Notes: generated from the sequence alone by a model not told the origin. DNA of 8,090 nucleotides from an uncultured Tepidimonas sp. (GCA_937949455.1 CALEDU010000206.1:1-8090); one strand, 5' to 3'. Positions 1 through 7,412 are shown, counted from the stretch's first letter. A program made the numbers and translations.

Positions 1-564
1 CACACCGGTGGCGCGCATGTCCACCCACATGGCACCGGAGGCAATGCAGTCCAGCACGAACAGCCCGCCCACCGTATGCACGGCCTCGGCCACCGTGCGC
101 AGGTAGTCATCGGGCAGCATCATGCCGGCGGCGGTCTCCACGTGCGGCGCAAACACCACCGCCGGACGCCCTGTGTGGATCGTGCGCACCACCTCCTCCA
201 ACGGTGCCGGCACCCACGGTGCCTGCGGCGCCTCGGCCACGCGCCGGGCCTTGAGGACATGCGCCTCGGCCGGGATGCGGCCCATGTCGAAGATCTGCGT
301 CCAGCGGTAGCTGAACCAGCCATTGCGGATCACCAGCGCACGCCGGTCGGTGGCAAACTGGCGCGCCACCGCCTCCATGCCGAAGGTGCCGCTGCCCGGC
401 ACCAGGGCCACGGCATGCGCACCGTACACCTCCTTCAGAAGGCCGCCGATGTCGGTCATGACGCGCTGGAAGCGCTGGGACATGTGATTGAGCGCTCGGT
501 CGGTGTAGACAACCGAAAATTCGAGCAGACCATCCGGGTCGATGTGGGGCAGCAAGCCAGGCAT
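1..564 (-). CDS. Class V PLP-dependent aminotransferase (alanine-glyoxylate / serine-pyruvate type), C-terminus cut by window edge
   Basis: The frame is open from an ATG at 564 to the window edge and gives the first 188 residues. A good Shine-Dalgarno (AGGAG, 9 nt before the ATG) fixes the start. Class V aminotransferase features are visible: a phosphate-binding loop PGSGTFGMEA (residues 56-65), the segment APHVETAAGM (140-149), and the strand FVLDCIASG (170-178), whose Asp173 should pair with the pyridine nitrogen of PLP. The Schiff-base lysine would lie past residue 188, outside the window, so catalytic competence cannot be checked. Enzymes of this fold move amino groups between alanine, serine or similar donors and glyoxylate or pyruvate in the cytosol. 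The exact substrate cannot be read from this part. It lies 74 bp behind ybdK on the same strand and could be the last gene of that operon or have its own promoter. Confidence 0.85.
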   Translation of the reverse strand, partial: MPGLLPHIDPDGLLEFSVVYTDRALNHMSQRFQRVMTDIGGLLKEVYGAHAVALVPGSGTFGMEAVARQFATDRRALVIRNGWFSYRWTQIFDMGRIPAEAHVLKARRVAEAPQAPWVPAPLEEVVRTIHTGRPAVVFAPHVETAAGMMLPDDYLRTVAEAVHTVGGLFVLDCIASGAMWVDMRATGV

Positions 565-596
565 CGGCGTCGTCTCCTGGAGTTGGATACGTGAAA

Positions 597-635
597 GCGC
601 TCGCCCGTCTCACACGAGCCCAACGCAGCGAGCGC
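597..635. repeat. Perfect 8-bp inverted repeat between ybdK and the aminotransferase gene
   Basis: GCGCTCGC at 597-604 is matched by its exact reverse complement GCGAGCGC at 628-635, with a 23-nt spacer. It begins 4 nt past the ybdK stop codon on the minus strand. There is no clear T-run after the left arm on the minus strand (only TTTC), so it is not a convincing intrinsic terminator. It could be a binding site for a dimeric regulator, a weak attenuating or RNA-stabilising stem, or chance in GC-rich DNA. Confidence 0.35.
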
Positions 636-638
636 CGA

Positions 639-1769
639 TCAGCTTAGCACGCCATCGCGCAGCGCGTCGACGGCGGCGCGCACCACCGCCTGGATGCTGC
701 CGGTACGCGCATGCACCGCGCGCAGCTGGCGCGCGTGGTTGCCGGCTGCGCCAGCCACCGCCTCCAGCTCCGCCAGCGCTGCTGTGCTGTCCAGTGCCTG
801 TGCGTGCGGCTCCAGTCGGCGCAGCGTGGCCAGGATGTCCTCCCGGATCGAGAGCGGCTCGCGCGTGCGCGGATGCACCATCGTGCCCTCCAGCCCGAAG
901 CGGCACGCTTGGAAGCGGTTGTAGGTATAGACCAGGTAATCGTCCTCCTGCGGCGGCGGCTCACTGCCTTCCAAAAGGTGACGACACAGTGCCTGCAGGT
1001 AGCACGCCAGCGCCGCGGCACGCTCCACCGTCAACGGGGTGTCGCAAACGCGCAGCTCGATCGTGCCGTACTCGGGCTTGGGGCGGATGTCCCAGTAGAA
1101 GTCCTTCATCGACTTGACGACGCCAGTGGACTCCATCTTGCGGAAGTACCCCTGCTCGAAATCGTCCCAGCGCAGCACGAACGGCGCGCGGCCGCTGAGC
1201 GGAAACGCAAACACCGAGTTCAGCCGCGCCGAGTCGAACAGCGTGTCCACCCCCTGGAAGAACGGCGAGGAGGCCGACAGCGCGATGAAGTGCGGCACGT
1301 AGCGATTCAGCGCATGCAGCAGGAACAGCGCCTCGTCGGCCGAGCGGCAGCCGATGTGCACGTGCTGGCCGAACACCGTGAACTGTTTGGCGAGATAGCC
1401 ATAAAGGCCCGAGAGCTGCAGAAAACGCGGCTTGTCGAAGATGCGCTGCTCGAACCAGCGCTGAAACGGATGCGTACCGCCACCCGCCAGCTCGACATTG
1501 AGCCGGTTGGCCGCCTTCAGCAGTGTGTCGCGCATCGCACGCAACTGCGCCAGCAATCCGTCGTGGCGCGTATGCACACCGGTGGCAACCTCGATCATGC
1601 TCTGCGTCATCTCGGGCGTGACACTGCCCGGAAACGGCGCGCGCTCGAGCAGCGCAAGCAGGTCGTCTGCCCCCGGCGTCAGGTCCAGGTCATAGGGGTG
1701 AACGATTTGCAGCTCCAACTCCACGCCCAGTGTGAGCGCGTCGGACTGCTTGAAAGGCTCTAGCGGCAT
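639..1769 (-). CDS. ybdK: YbdK-type carboxylate-amine ligase (glutamate-cysteine ligase 2 family)
   Basis: This 376-residue protein is close in length to E. coli YbdK (372). Family motifs are present in order: GVELELQ (15-21) at the nucleotide/metal-binding strand, GGGTHPF (96-102), GQHVHIG (134-140) and [11 protein letters not shown] (235-245). Members are ATP-grasp-like ligases of the GCS2 family. E. coli YbdK has weak gamma-glutamylcysteine ligase activity in vitro, and its physiological substrate is not settled. The ATG at 1769 is preferred over an upstream in-frame codon at 1829, because the extra 20 residues are an Arg-rich read-through of the antiporter's 3' end and the family starts near MPLEPF. 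A GGGGTG stretch just upstream can serve as Shine-Dalgarno. The start lies only 4 bp after the antiporter stop codon (TGATGCAATG), which suggests translational coupling within an operon. Confidence 0.93.
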   Translation of the reverse strand: MPLEPFKQSDALTLGVELELQIVHPYDLDLTPGADDLLALLERAPFPGSVTPEMTQSMIEVATGVHTRHDGLLAQLRAMRDTLLKAANRLNVELAGGGTHPFQRWFEQRIFDKPRFLQLSGLYGYLAKQFTVFGQHVHIGCRSADEALFLLHALNRYVPHFIALSASSPFFQGVDTLFDSARLNSVFAFPLSGRAPFVLRWDDFEQGYFRKMESTGVVKSMKDFYWDIRPKPEYGTIELRVCDTPLTVERAAALACYLQALCRHLLEGSEPPPQEDDYLVYTYNRFQACRFGLEGTMVHPRTREPLSIREDILATLRRLEPHAQALDSTAALAELEAVAGAAGNHARQLRAVHARTGSIQAVVRAAVDALRDGVLS

Positions 1770-1773
1770 TGCA

Positions 1774-2973
1774 TCACCCCGCGCTGTCCGGAGGCGGCGG
1801 CAGCGCAGCCGACGCCTCGCGCGCCGCACGCAGCGCCCACACCGTCACCACCGGCCCGAGCAGCTCGGCCCACAACAGCGCCGCAGCCAGCTCGTGCAGC
1901 ACCGCTGCGGCCGGCACCACGCCCAGCGCCGCGCTGCGCTCCAACAGCAGCAGCGTCAATGCCGACATTGGCCACAGTGCCACGCCGGTGAGCACACCCT
2001 TGCGCACACCGACACCGCCGGGCCAGGCCAGAGCCGCATTGAAACCGACCGACACCAACAGCCGCGCTGCCAACACCAGCGCCGCTACCGCCCACACGCC
2101 CGGCTCGGTCAGCGCTGGCCACAGCGTGCGCGAGCCGACATAGACGAACAGGAACACGCCGAGCAGCCAGCCTAGTGTGCCAAAGTCGCGCTGCACCGCG
2201 GCGGCCAAGGTCTGCCGCGCGCGCAGCATGACACCGAAGCTCAGGGCTGCCAGCAGCGGCGACAATTTCAGCGCGTCGGCCACCACCGTCAGCCATACCA
2301 ATGCCAACGCGTAGCCAACGGTGGGCACTACCGGCGCCGCAAACGGCCCACGCACCAACACCCCCAACACCACCGCCAGAGCCACGCCCAGCCCCACCGA
2401 AGCCACCAGCGCGTAGCCACCGGCCAGCAGCGCCGCCGCCCAGTCACTGGCGCGGCTAGCGAACCAATAGGCGCTCACCACCTTGACCAACAGCACCGCC
2501 AGCACCGACAGCAGTGCCGCCTGGTGCAGTGCGCGCTCGGTAACCTGCCCGCCAGCGCGCAAATCGTTCACAACGCGCAGCAGGCTGGCTGGCGAGGCAG
2601 CCACCGCCACCGCTGCCAGCAGCCAGCGCACCTCTGGCTCCAGACCCAGCCAGGCACCAGCCCAGCCCAGCAGCACGAACAGCGTCAGCCCCTGCAACAG
2701 TGCTGCCGCTGCCACCCAGGGATTGGTACGCAGCCAACGCAGTCGGATGCGGTGACCCAGCTCGAACAGCACGAGGGTCAGCGCCAGCTGCGCCAGCAGC
2801 ACCAGCACCGAGCCGTCCACCCACGTCGGTGCGGGGGCCACGGCACTGGCCAGCAGCCCTACCGCGACATAGAGGCTGACCCGTGGCAGACCCCATGCCT
2901 GCGCACGCTCGCCCAACCACCACGCCAGCCACAGCAGGGCCGGCCATGTCACCAGCAGCTGCACTGCATTCAC
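1774..2973 (-). CDS. CPA2/Kef-like cation:proton antiporter, membrane domain only
   Basis: The protein is about 399 residues and almost entirely hydrophobic, with some 11-12 membrane segments and a short polar C-terminal tail. CPA2-like (Na_H_Exchanger fold) signatures are visible: [15 protein letters not shown] near residues 27-41 (compare the usual LGLPRVLGYLLAGLL), LTLVLFELG (65-73), and a [15 protein letters not shown] segment late in the protein (compare GLSPLLGAFLAGLLL). No TrkA-N/RCK nucleotide-binding domain follows, so the regulatory half of KefB/KefC is missing. In the segment that normally reads like LFQDLAVV, this protein has [11 protein letters not shown] (154-164), so the expected aspartate seems to be replaced by Val157. 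Transport activity and ion are therefore uncertain. The start is also uncertain. GTG at 2973 leaves 19 bp after the methyltransferase stop and begins just before the first membrane segment. An in-frame ATG at 3021 would add 16 polar residues and overlap the upstream gene by 29 bp. Confidence 0.8.
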   Translation of the reverse strand: MNAVQLLVTWPALLWLAWWLGERAQAWGLPRVSLYVAVGLLASAVAPAPTWVDGSVLVLLAQLALTLVLFELGHRIRLRWLRTNPWVAAAALLQGLTLFVLLGWAGAWLGLEPEVRWLLAAVAVAASPASLLRVVNDLRAGGQVTERALHQAALLSVLAVLLVKVVSAYWFASRASDWAAALLAGGYALVASVGLGVALAVVLGVLVRGPFAAPVVPTVGYALALVWLTVVADALKLSPLLAALSFGVMLRARQTLAAAVQRDFGTLGWLLGVFLFVYVGSRTLWPALTEPGVWAVAALVLAARLLVSVGFNAALAWPGGVGVRKGVLTGVALWPMSALTLLLLERSAALGVVPAAAVLHELAAALLWAELLGPVVTVWALRAAREASAALPPPPDSAG

Positions 2974-2992
2974 CCCGTCCCGTCGTTCGCCG

Positions 2993-3862
2993 TCATGCCG
3001 GTGGGACGGCAAAGCGGCCATCGAGTTCCGCCAGCCCCAGCTCATCGAGCATGCGGGCTAGGCGCTGGGCCGCGCTGTGCTTACGCCGCCCGGTGCGGCG
3101 CGCGATGATGAGCTCATTTTTCATGGAGTGCTCCCAGCCCACCAGCTCGGTCACCGTCACCTCGTAGCCGCTCGCCTCGAGCCGCAAGCAGCGCAGCACA
3201 TTGGTGACTTGGCTACCAAACTCGCGTGTGTGCAGCGGGTGGCGCCATAACTCGGCCAGCGGCGTGCGTGCCAGCTGCAGCGCCTTGTGGCGGCGCAGCG
3301 CAGCGGCCACCTCCGCCTGACAGCAGGGCACCACGACGATGGCATTGGCCTGGCGCTGTAAGGCAAAGTCGATGGCGTCATCAGTGGCAGTGTCACAAGC
3401 ATGCAACGCCGTGACCACGTCCACATGGGCGGGCAATGCAGCCATCGCTGCGCGCACCGTGGCGGCCACGAAGTGCATGCGCGCAAAGCCAAGCCGCTGC
3501 GCCAAGGCAGCTGCGCGTTCGACCAGCTCGGGCCGCGCCTCTACCCCCCAGATAGCGCCCAGCGGACGCGCCGCCAAAAACCGGTCGTAGAGCAAAAAAC
3601 CCAGATACGACTTGCCGGCTCCGTGGTCCACCAGGGTCACGTCACCGCGCGCGGCCACGGCCGCCTGCAGCAGGGGCTCGATGAACTGCAGCAGGTGATT
3701 GACCTGCTTGAGCTTGCGCCGCGAATCCTGGTTGAGCCGCCCGTCGCGCGTCAGAATATGCAATTCCTGCAGCAGCGCGATCGATTGGCCGGGATGCAGC
3801 TCAGCCAACACGTCGGTAGGCGGCCCCACGGGCGACCGCCGGGGGGTTGGGGATCGGGTCAT
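2993..3862 (-). CDS. Class I SAM-dependent methyltransferase, Methyltransf_32 type
   Basis: The protein has 289 residues. The SAM-binding motif I is LVDHGAGKSYLGF (77-89), followed by an acidic residue at the end of strand 2 (WGVEAR, 105-110). The segments ALHACDTATDDA (152-163) and VVVPCCQ (176-182) match the pattern LHaCG...vvPCC typical of the Methyltransf_32 group, which also includes the methyltransferase domains of eukaryotic GSTCD and METTL25-like proteins. The substrate is unknown; a small molecule, RNA or protein are all possible. The start at 3862 (MTRSPTPRR) is chosen because the longer frame up to 3976 reads through the divergent promoter region and the opposite gene's Shine-Dalgarno. 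No Shine-Dalgarno precedes this ATG, but a TATGAT box sits 6 nt upstream, so the mRNA may be leaderless. This is the first gene of the probable four-gene minus-strand operon. Confidence 0.82.
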   Translation of the reverse strand: MTRSPTPRRSPVGPPTDVLAELHPGQSIALLQELHILTRDGRLNQDSRRKLKQVNHLLQFIEPLLQAAVAARGDVTLVDHGAGKSYLGFLLYDRFLAARPLGAIWGVEARPELVERAAALAQRLGFARMHFVAATVRAAMAALPAHVDVVTALHACDTATDDAIDFALQRQANAIVVVPCCQAEVAAALRRHKALQLARTPLAELWRHPLHTREFGSQVTNVLRCLRLEASGYEVTVTELVGWEHSMKNELIIARRTGRRKHSAAQRLARMLDELGLAELDGRFAVPPA

Positions 3863-3868
3863 GGGCAG

Positions 3869-3874
3869 ATCATA
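3869..3874 (-). promoter_or_regulatory. Candidate -10 box (TATGAT) for the methyltransferase operon
   Basis: On the minus strand TATGAT (5 of 6 matches to TATAAT) lies 6 nt before the ATG at 3862. Transcription would start at or right next to the A of the start codon, giving a leaderless transcript, which fits the absence of a Shine-Dalgarno. I see no good TTGACA-like -35 box at 16-18 bp, so the promoter is tentative. Confidence 0.4.
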
Positions 3875-3916
3875 CGGCCGGGATGGGTGCCCGCGACACA
3901 CAGCTGCCCACGGCGG

Positions 3917-3925
3917 TGCTAGGAT
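3917..3925 (+). promoter_or_regulatory. Candidate extended -10 promoter (TGCTAGGAT) for the P-loop gene
   Basis: TGnTAGGAT matches the extended -10 form (TG, one base, then TAGGAT with 4 of 6 matches). It would start transcription near 3932, giving a leader of about 34 nt that includes the Shine-Dalgarno at 3955-3959. No clear -35 box is seen, which an extended -10 promoter can tolerate. Together with the minus-strand TATGAT it makes 3863-3965 a divergent promoter region. Confidence 0.35.
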
Positions 3926-3954
3926 TGAGGCCGACCGGGACAGCAGCCCGCCTG

Positions 3955-3959
3955 AGGAG
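3955..3959 (+). promoter_or_regulatory. Shine-Dalgarno (AGGAG) fixing the start of the P-loop gene
   Basis: AGGAG within CCTGAGGAGACCACC stands 6 nt before the ATG at 3966, an optimal distance. It decides against the in-frame upstream start at 3699, whose extra 89 codons overlap the divergent methyltransferase gene and show no protein-like pattern. Confidence 0.8.
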
Positions 3960-3965
3960 ACCACC

Positions 3966-4556
3966 ATGGGCACCATCGTCGGCTATGTAACGCCAAACTT
4001 GCCGGAAAACAAACTCCGGCGCTATCCGACCAAAGTCATCAACATCGTCGGCGGCCCAGGCTGTGACAAATCTCTGTACTCCTCGGCCATCGTGCTCAAA
4101 CTGCATCTGATGCACAAAACCGTGGAGTTGGTGCCCGAGGTGGCCAAGGCCCTGGTCTGGCAAGGGGACTACGAAGCGCTGCGCAACCAGTACGGCATCG
4201 CATGGCACCAGTTTCGCCTGCTGGAGGTGCTCGATGGCCAGGTGCAGTATTTGGTGACCGAAGGCGGGCTGCCGCAGTTGCTGTACTACAACGCCCACCA
4301 TCCGGACAATGTCTGTGATGTGGACAAGACACGCCGCCAAATCTTGGACTGGTACCGGCAGTTCGACAACATCAATCTCTTTGCCCAGCGTGACCCAGAC
4401 AAGCCTTACATCCGCGCAGGGCGGCTGCAGGACGAAAACCGCGCGCGCGAAATGGACAACGAGATGCGCACTCTGCTCGCATCGGAGGGCATCAAGTACA
4501 CCCTGATGCCCCCGGATCACCGAAAGATCATCGAATTTACCGGGACACTGGGGTAG
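3966..4556 (+). CDS. Small P-loop protein related to phage-type AAA_28-like ATPases, with degenerate Walker motifs
   Basis: This 196-residue soluble protein starts at an ATG with a strong Shine-Dalgarno. After about 22 residues a strand KVINIVGG leads into the P-loop-like motif GGPGCDKS (29-36); the usual form would be GGPGSGKS or GGPGVGKS. Next come KTVELVPEVAKALVW (51-65), a Walker B-like strand VQYLVTEGG (93-101; relatives usually have an ITDSP-type ending), NINLFAQRD (135-143) and GRLQDENRAREMDNEM (152-167). This order matches small P-loop ATPases or kinases common in tailed-phage genomes, whose conserved path is GGPGxGKS, VExVxEYAKD, xVITDSP and GRxQxxxxAxxxD. Asp34 in the P-loop and Glu99-Gly-Gly in place of Asp-Ser-Pro may weaken ATP binding or hydrolysis. 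By hand count the gene is about 59% GC against about 65% nearby, which may hint at transfer. It has no same-strand neighbours. The function is unknown. Confidence 0.8.
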   Translation: MGTIVGYVTPNLPENKLRRYPTKVINIVGGPGCDKSLYSSAIVLKLHLMHKTVELVPEVAKALVWQGDYEALRNQYGIAWHQFRLLEVLDGQVQYLVTEGGLPQLLYYNAHHPDNVCDVDKTRRQILDWYRQFDNINLFAQRDPDKPYIRAGRLQDENRAREMDNEMRTLLASEGIKYTLMPPDHRKIIEFTGTLG

Positions 4557-4562
4557 GCGGCG

Positions 4563-6518
4563 TCATCCCTCGCCTGGGTGCTTACCCACCAGCAGCGCAT
4601 TGACGCGGCGCACATAGCCAGCCGGGTCCTCCGGCAGGCCGCCTTCGGCCAGCAAGGCTTGGTCAAACAGGATGTGGGCCAGGTCCTCGAACTGCGGATG
4701 CGAATCCAGCTTTTGCACCAGCGCATGGCCGGGGTTGACCTCGAGGATAGGCTTGACCTCCGGCGCCTTCTGCCCCGCCTGCTTGAGCAGCCGCGCCAAT
4801 TGCATGGAATATTCGCCGTCTTCCACCACCAAGCAGGCGGGTGAGTCGACCAGCCGCGCCGTCACCCGCACATCCTTGGCCTTGTCCTTGAGGGCGTCCT
4901 TGAGTTTGTCGAGCACGGGCTTGAAGGCCTCGGCCGCCTGCTCGGCCGCTTTCTTTTCTTCCTCGTCCTGCAGCTTGCCCAGGTCCACCGCGCCCTTGGC
5001 CACGCTTTGCAGCGGCGTGCCATCGAATTCGTGCAGGAACGACAGCGCCCATTCATCGACGCGGTCGGTCATCAGCAGCACCTCGATGCCCTTTTTGCGG
5101 AAAACCTCGAGCTGCGGGCTGTTCTTGGCCGCAGCCAAGGTGTCTGCGGTGATGTAGTAGATCGCCTCTTGCCCCTCCTTCATGCGCGCCTTGTAATCGG
5201 CTAGGCTGACGTTGACCGCATCGCTGTGGGTCGAGGCAAAGCGCAACAGCTTGGCGATGCGCTCGCGGTTCGCAAAATCCTCGCCCAAGCCTTCCTTGAG
5301 CACGGCACCGAACTCGGCATAGAAGCGGCTGTACTTGCCAGCCTGCCGCTCGGCTTCGGCTTTCTCGTCGGCGCTGAGCTGCTCCCACGCCTCGCCGGTG
5401 GGCAGCACGTCCTTCTTGGCCAAATCCTCCAGCATGGACAGCACGCGGCGCGTGTTGCCGTCGCGGATGGCTTTCACATCTCGGCTTTCCTGCAGCAGCT
5501 CGCGGCTGACGTTCAGCGGCAGGTCGGCCGAGTCGATCACCCCCTTGACCCAGCGCAGGTACGCGGGCATCAGCGCTTCTGCGTCGTCCATGATGAAGAC
5601 GCGTTTGACATACAGCTTCACCCCGCCGCGCTTGTCGCGGTTCCACAGATCGAATGGCGCCTTGGCCGGGATATAGAGCAGTTGGGTGTACTCGGTGCTG
5701 CCCTCGACGCGGTGGTGGCTCCAGGCCAGCGGGGCCTCGCTGTCGTAGCTCAGGTTTTTGTAGAACTCGATGTACTGCTCGTCGCTGATGTCCTTCTTGG
5801 GCCGCGTCCACAGGGCGCTGGCGCTGTTGACCGCCTCCCACTCGTCTTTCAGCACATACTCGCCCTTGTCTTTGTCCCACTCCTCCTTTTGCATGAGGAT
5901 GGGCAGGCTGATGTGGTCGGAGTACTTGCCGATGATGGACTTGAGCTTCCAGCGGTTGAGGTATTCGCTGGCGTCGTCGCGCAGGTGCAGGATGACGCTG
6001 GTGCCGCGCTCGGCGCGGGTGATGGTTTCGGTGTCGAAGGCGCCGCTGCCGTCGCTGCTCCAACGCACCCCCTGCTCGGGCGGCAAGCCGGCGCGGCGGC
6101 TTTCCACCGTGATGCGATCGGCCACGATGAATCCGGAGTAGAAACCCACCCCGAATTGGCCGATCAATTGCGCGTCCTGCTTCTGATCGCCCGAGAGCCG
6201 TTGCAAAAAGTCGCGTGTGCCGCTCTTGGCGATGGTGCCCAGGTGTTCGATGGCCTCGGCCTCGCTCATGCCGATCCCGTTGTCGGTGATGGTGATGGTC
6301 TTGGCCGCCTTGTCGAAGGCAACGCGGATCTCCAGGTTGGGCTGGTCCTCGTACAGCGAGGCGTCGGCCAGGGCTTCGAAGCGCAGCTTGTCGCAGGCAT
6401 CGGAGGCATTGGAGATCAGCTCGCGCAAGAAGATGTCGGGATTGGAGTACAGCGAATGCGTGACCAGGTGCAGCAGCCGGGCCACTTCGGCCTGAAAGGC
6501 GTGGGTGTGCTTGCTCAT
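4563..6518 (-). CDS. htpG: Molecular chaperone HtpG (bacterial Hsp90)
   Basis: The protein has 651 residues, slightly longer than E. coli HtpG (624). All GHKL ATPase motifs are intact: [17 protein letters not shown] (30-46) with catalytic Glu33 and Mg-binding Asn37, TDNGIGM (78-84) with adenine-binding Asp79, GQFGVGFYS (120-128) in the lid, and RGTS (170-173). The middle domain keeps [11 protein letters not shown] with its ATP-sensing arginine, and the C-terminal dimerisation domain ends in [17 protein letters not shown]. HtpG is a cytosolic homodimer that remodels client proteins, often with DnaK. The ATG at 6518 matches the family N-terminus ([12 protein letters not shown]); its Shine-Dalgarno is weak. 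Expression is probably heat-induced from the sigma-32-like promoter at 6602-6629. Its stop codon lies 6 bp from the stop of the convergent P-loop gene. Confidence 0.98.
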   Translation of the reverse strand: MSKHTHAFQAEVARLLHLVTHSLYSNPDIFLRELISNASDACDKLRFEALADASLYEDQPNLEIRVAFDKAAKTITITDNGIGMSEAEAIEHLGTIAKSGTRDFLQRLSGDQKQDAQLIGQFGVGFYSGFIVADRITVESRRAGLPPEQGVRWSSDGSGAFDTETITRAERGTSVILHLRDDASEYLNRWKLKSIIGKYSDHISLPILMQKEEWDKDKGEYVLKDEWEAVNSASALWTRPKKDISDEQYIEFYKNLSYDSEAPLAWSHHRVEGSTEYTQLLYIPAKAPFDLWNRDKRGGVKLYVKRVFIMDDAEALMPAYLRWVKGVIDSADLPLNVSRELLQESRDVKAIRDGNTRRVLSMLEDLAKKDVLPTGEAWEQLSADEKAEAERQAGKYSRFYAEFGAVLKEGLGEDFANRERIAKLLRFASTHSDAVNVSLADYKARMKEGQEAIYYITADTLAAAKNSPQLEVFRKKGIEVLLMTDRVDEWALSFLHEFDGTPLQSVAKGAVDLGKLQDEEEKKAAEQAAEAFKPVLDKLKDALKDKAKDVRVTARLVDSPACLVVEDGEYSMQLARLLKQAGQKAPEVKPILEVNPGHALVQKLDSHPQFEDLAHILFDQALLAEGGLPEDPAGYVRRVNALLVGKHPGEG

Positions 6519-6601
6519 GGGGCTCGATGGTTAGACGGACAATCCAAGCGATGACACAGGGGCGCGACACGCCCTAGGCGGACCACCCCAAACGATGCGG
6601 C

Positions 6602-6629
6602 AGATGAGGGCAGGCGCTGCCGTTTCAAG
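6602..6629 (-). promoter_or_regulatory. Sigma-32 (heat-shock) promoter of htpG
   Basis: On the minus strand the -35 element CTTGAAA (6629-6623) matches the sigma-32 consensus exactly. After 13 bp it is followed by CCTCATCT (6609-6602), which differs from CCCCATnT at one base. Transcription would begin near 6595, leaving a leader of roughly 77 nt before the htpG ATG. The -35 lies just past the stop codon of the upstream synthase gene, so htpG can be induced alone. Confidence 0.8.
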
Positions 6630-6635
6630 GCCCAT

Positions 6636-7412
6636 TCAAAAGCGCTCTTGCTCGCCCAGATAGCGCCATTGACCGGGCGGCAGCGCCCCGAGCGCGACTC
6701 GGCCGATGCGCACGCGCTTGAGGCCCACCACATGCAGGCCCACCAACTCGCACATGCGGCGGATCTGGCGCTTGCGCCCCTCGGTGAGCACGAAGCGCAA
6801 CTGCTCGGGATTGATCCACTCCACCTGGGCAGGGCGCAGCGGTACGCCATCCAGCGCCAGTCCATGGCGTAGCCGCGCCAGCGCCTGCGCCGGAAAAACG
6901 GCCTGCACATTCTGCGCCACCACACCGGGGCCCTTGGGGCCGCCAGGGGCCCACTGCACCCGCACCAGGTATTCCTTGTCCACTGCCGAGTGCTCGCCCA
7001 CGATGGCCTTGGCCACCCGACCGTCCTGCGTCAGCACGAGCAACCCCGTGGAGTCGATGTCGAGCCGCCCCGCCGGTGCCAGCCCGCGGGAGTGCGCCGG
7101 CTCGAAGCGCCGGGGGCAGCGGTCCTCGCGCCAACGGGTCTGGGGCCGGATCAGGGTCGCGGCGCTGGGGTGGCCGTCCTCCGGCTGGCCGCTGACATAG
7201 CCCACCGGCTTGTGCAGCAAAATGGTGACTTGCTGGCGCTGCTGCGCGCGTGCCGGTGCCGCCACCTCCACACGGTCGGCCTCGCCGACGAGCTGCCCCA
7301 GCACGGCTGGCTGGCCATTGACGCGCACCCAGCCGTGCGCAATCCAGTCATCGGCCTCGCGGCGGGAGCACAAGCCCAGCGCCGCCATCCGCTTGTTCAA
7401 ACGCATGCTCAT
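6636..7412 (-). CDS. rluF: RluF-like 23S rRNA pseudouridine synthase
   Basis: The protein has 258 residues from the ATG at 7412. An N-terminal S4 RNA-binding domain, LNKRMAALGLCSRREADDWI (5-24) continuing to about residue 50, closely follows E. coli RluF (LNKRMSESGICSRREADRYI). The RluB/E/F catalytic signature is AGRLDIDSTGLLVLT (114-128), with catalytic Asp118. KEYLVRV (146-152) and EGRKRQIRRMCELVGL (211-226) follow, as expected of the family. RluF converts uridine 2604 (and 2605) of 23S rRNA in E. coli. The exact target here is inferred, and a more cautious name is RluB/RluF-family synthase. A stretch around residues 75-113, rich in Pro, Arg and His, is about 15-20 residues longer than in E. 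coli RluF. An in-frame GTG at 7433 would add seven residues; I prefer 7412 because the conserved part begins right after it, though neither start has a clear Shine-Dalgarno. Confidence 0.88.
   Translation of the reverse strand: MSMRLNKRMAALGLCSRREADDWIAHGWVRVNGQPAVLGQLVGEADRVEVAAPARAQQRQQVTILLHKPVGYVSGQPEDGHPSAATLIRPQTRWREDRCPRRFEPAHSRGLAPAGRLDIDSTGLLVLTQDGRVAKAIVGEHSAVDKEYLVRVQWAPGGPKGPGVVAQNVQAVFPAQALARLRHGLALDGVPLRPAQVEWINPEQLRFVLTEGRKRQIRRMCELVGLHVVGLKRVRIGRVALGALPPGQWRYLGEQERF

Noticed and set aside
711..1763. Long plus-strand open frame (350 codons) opposite ybdK
   Set aside because: The minus strand encodes a full YbdK with all family motifs. The plus-strand product is rich in Arg, Gln and His with no recognisable domain, typical of antisense shadows in GC-rich genes.
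1749..1770. CTTGAAA on the plus strand as a second heat-shock -35 box
   Set aside because: It lies inside the ybdK coding region, has no CCCCATnT-like element at the right distance, and no plus-strand gene follows.
1774..3108. Frequent CAGCAG and GCCAGC triplet-like motifs on the plus strand opposite the antiporter gene
   Set aside because: They are leucine, alanine and glycine codons of a hydrophobic membrane protein read on the opposite strand, not a true repeat array.
3699..3965. N-terminal extension of the P-loop gene by 89 codons
   Set aside because: The extension overlaps the divergent methyltransferase gene and its promoter, while an AGGAG 6 nt before 3966 marks the real start.
3870..4520. 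Minus-strand open frame of 216 codons opposite the P-loop gene
   Set aside because: The plus-strand frame has an ideal Shine-Dalgarno and a recognisable P-loop ATPase motif order. The minus-strand product matches nothing I know and would overlap the methyltransferase promoter region.
5226..6554. Plus-strand open frame of 442 codons opposite htpG
   Set aside because: htpG is unmistakable on the minus strand. The antisense frame is low in complexity, rich in Gly, Val and Ala, and has no convincing start signal.
5053..6570. Second minus-strand frame (505 codons) across htpG
   Set aside because: It is a shifted-frame shadow of htpG, rich in Arg, Gln, His and Pro, and lacks any domain pattern.
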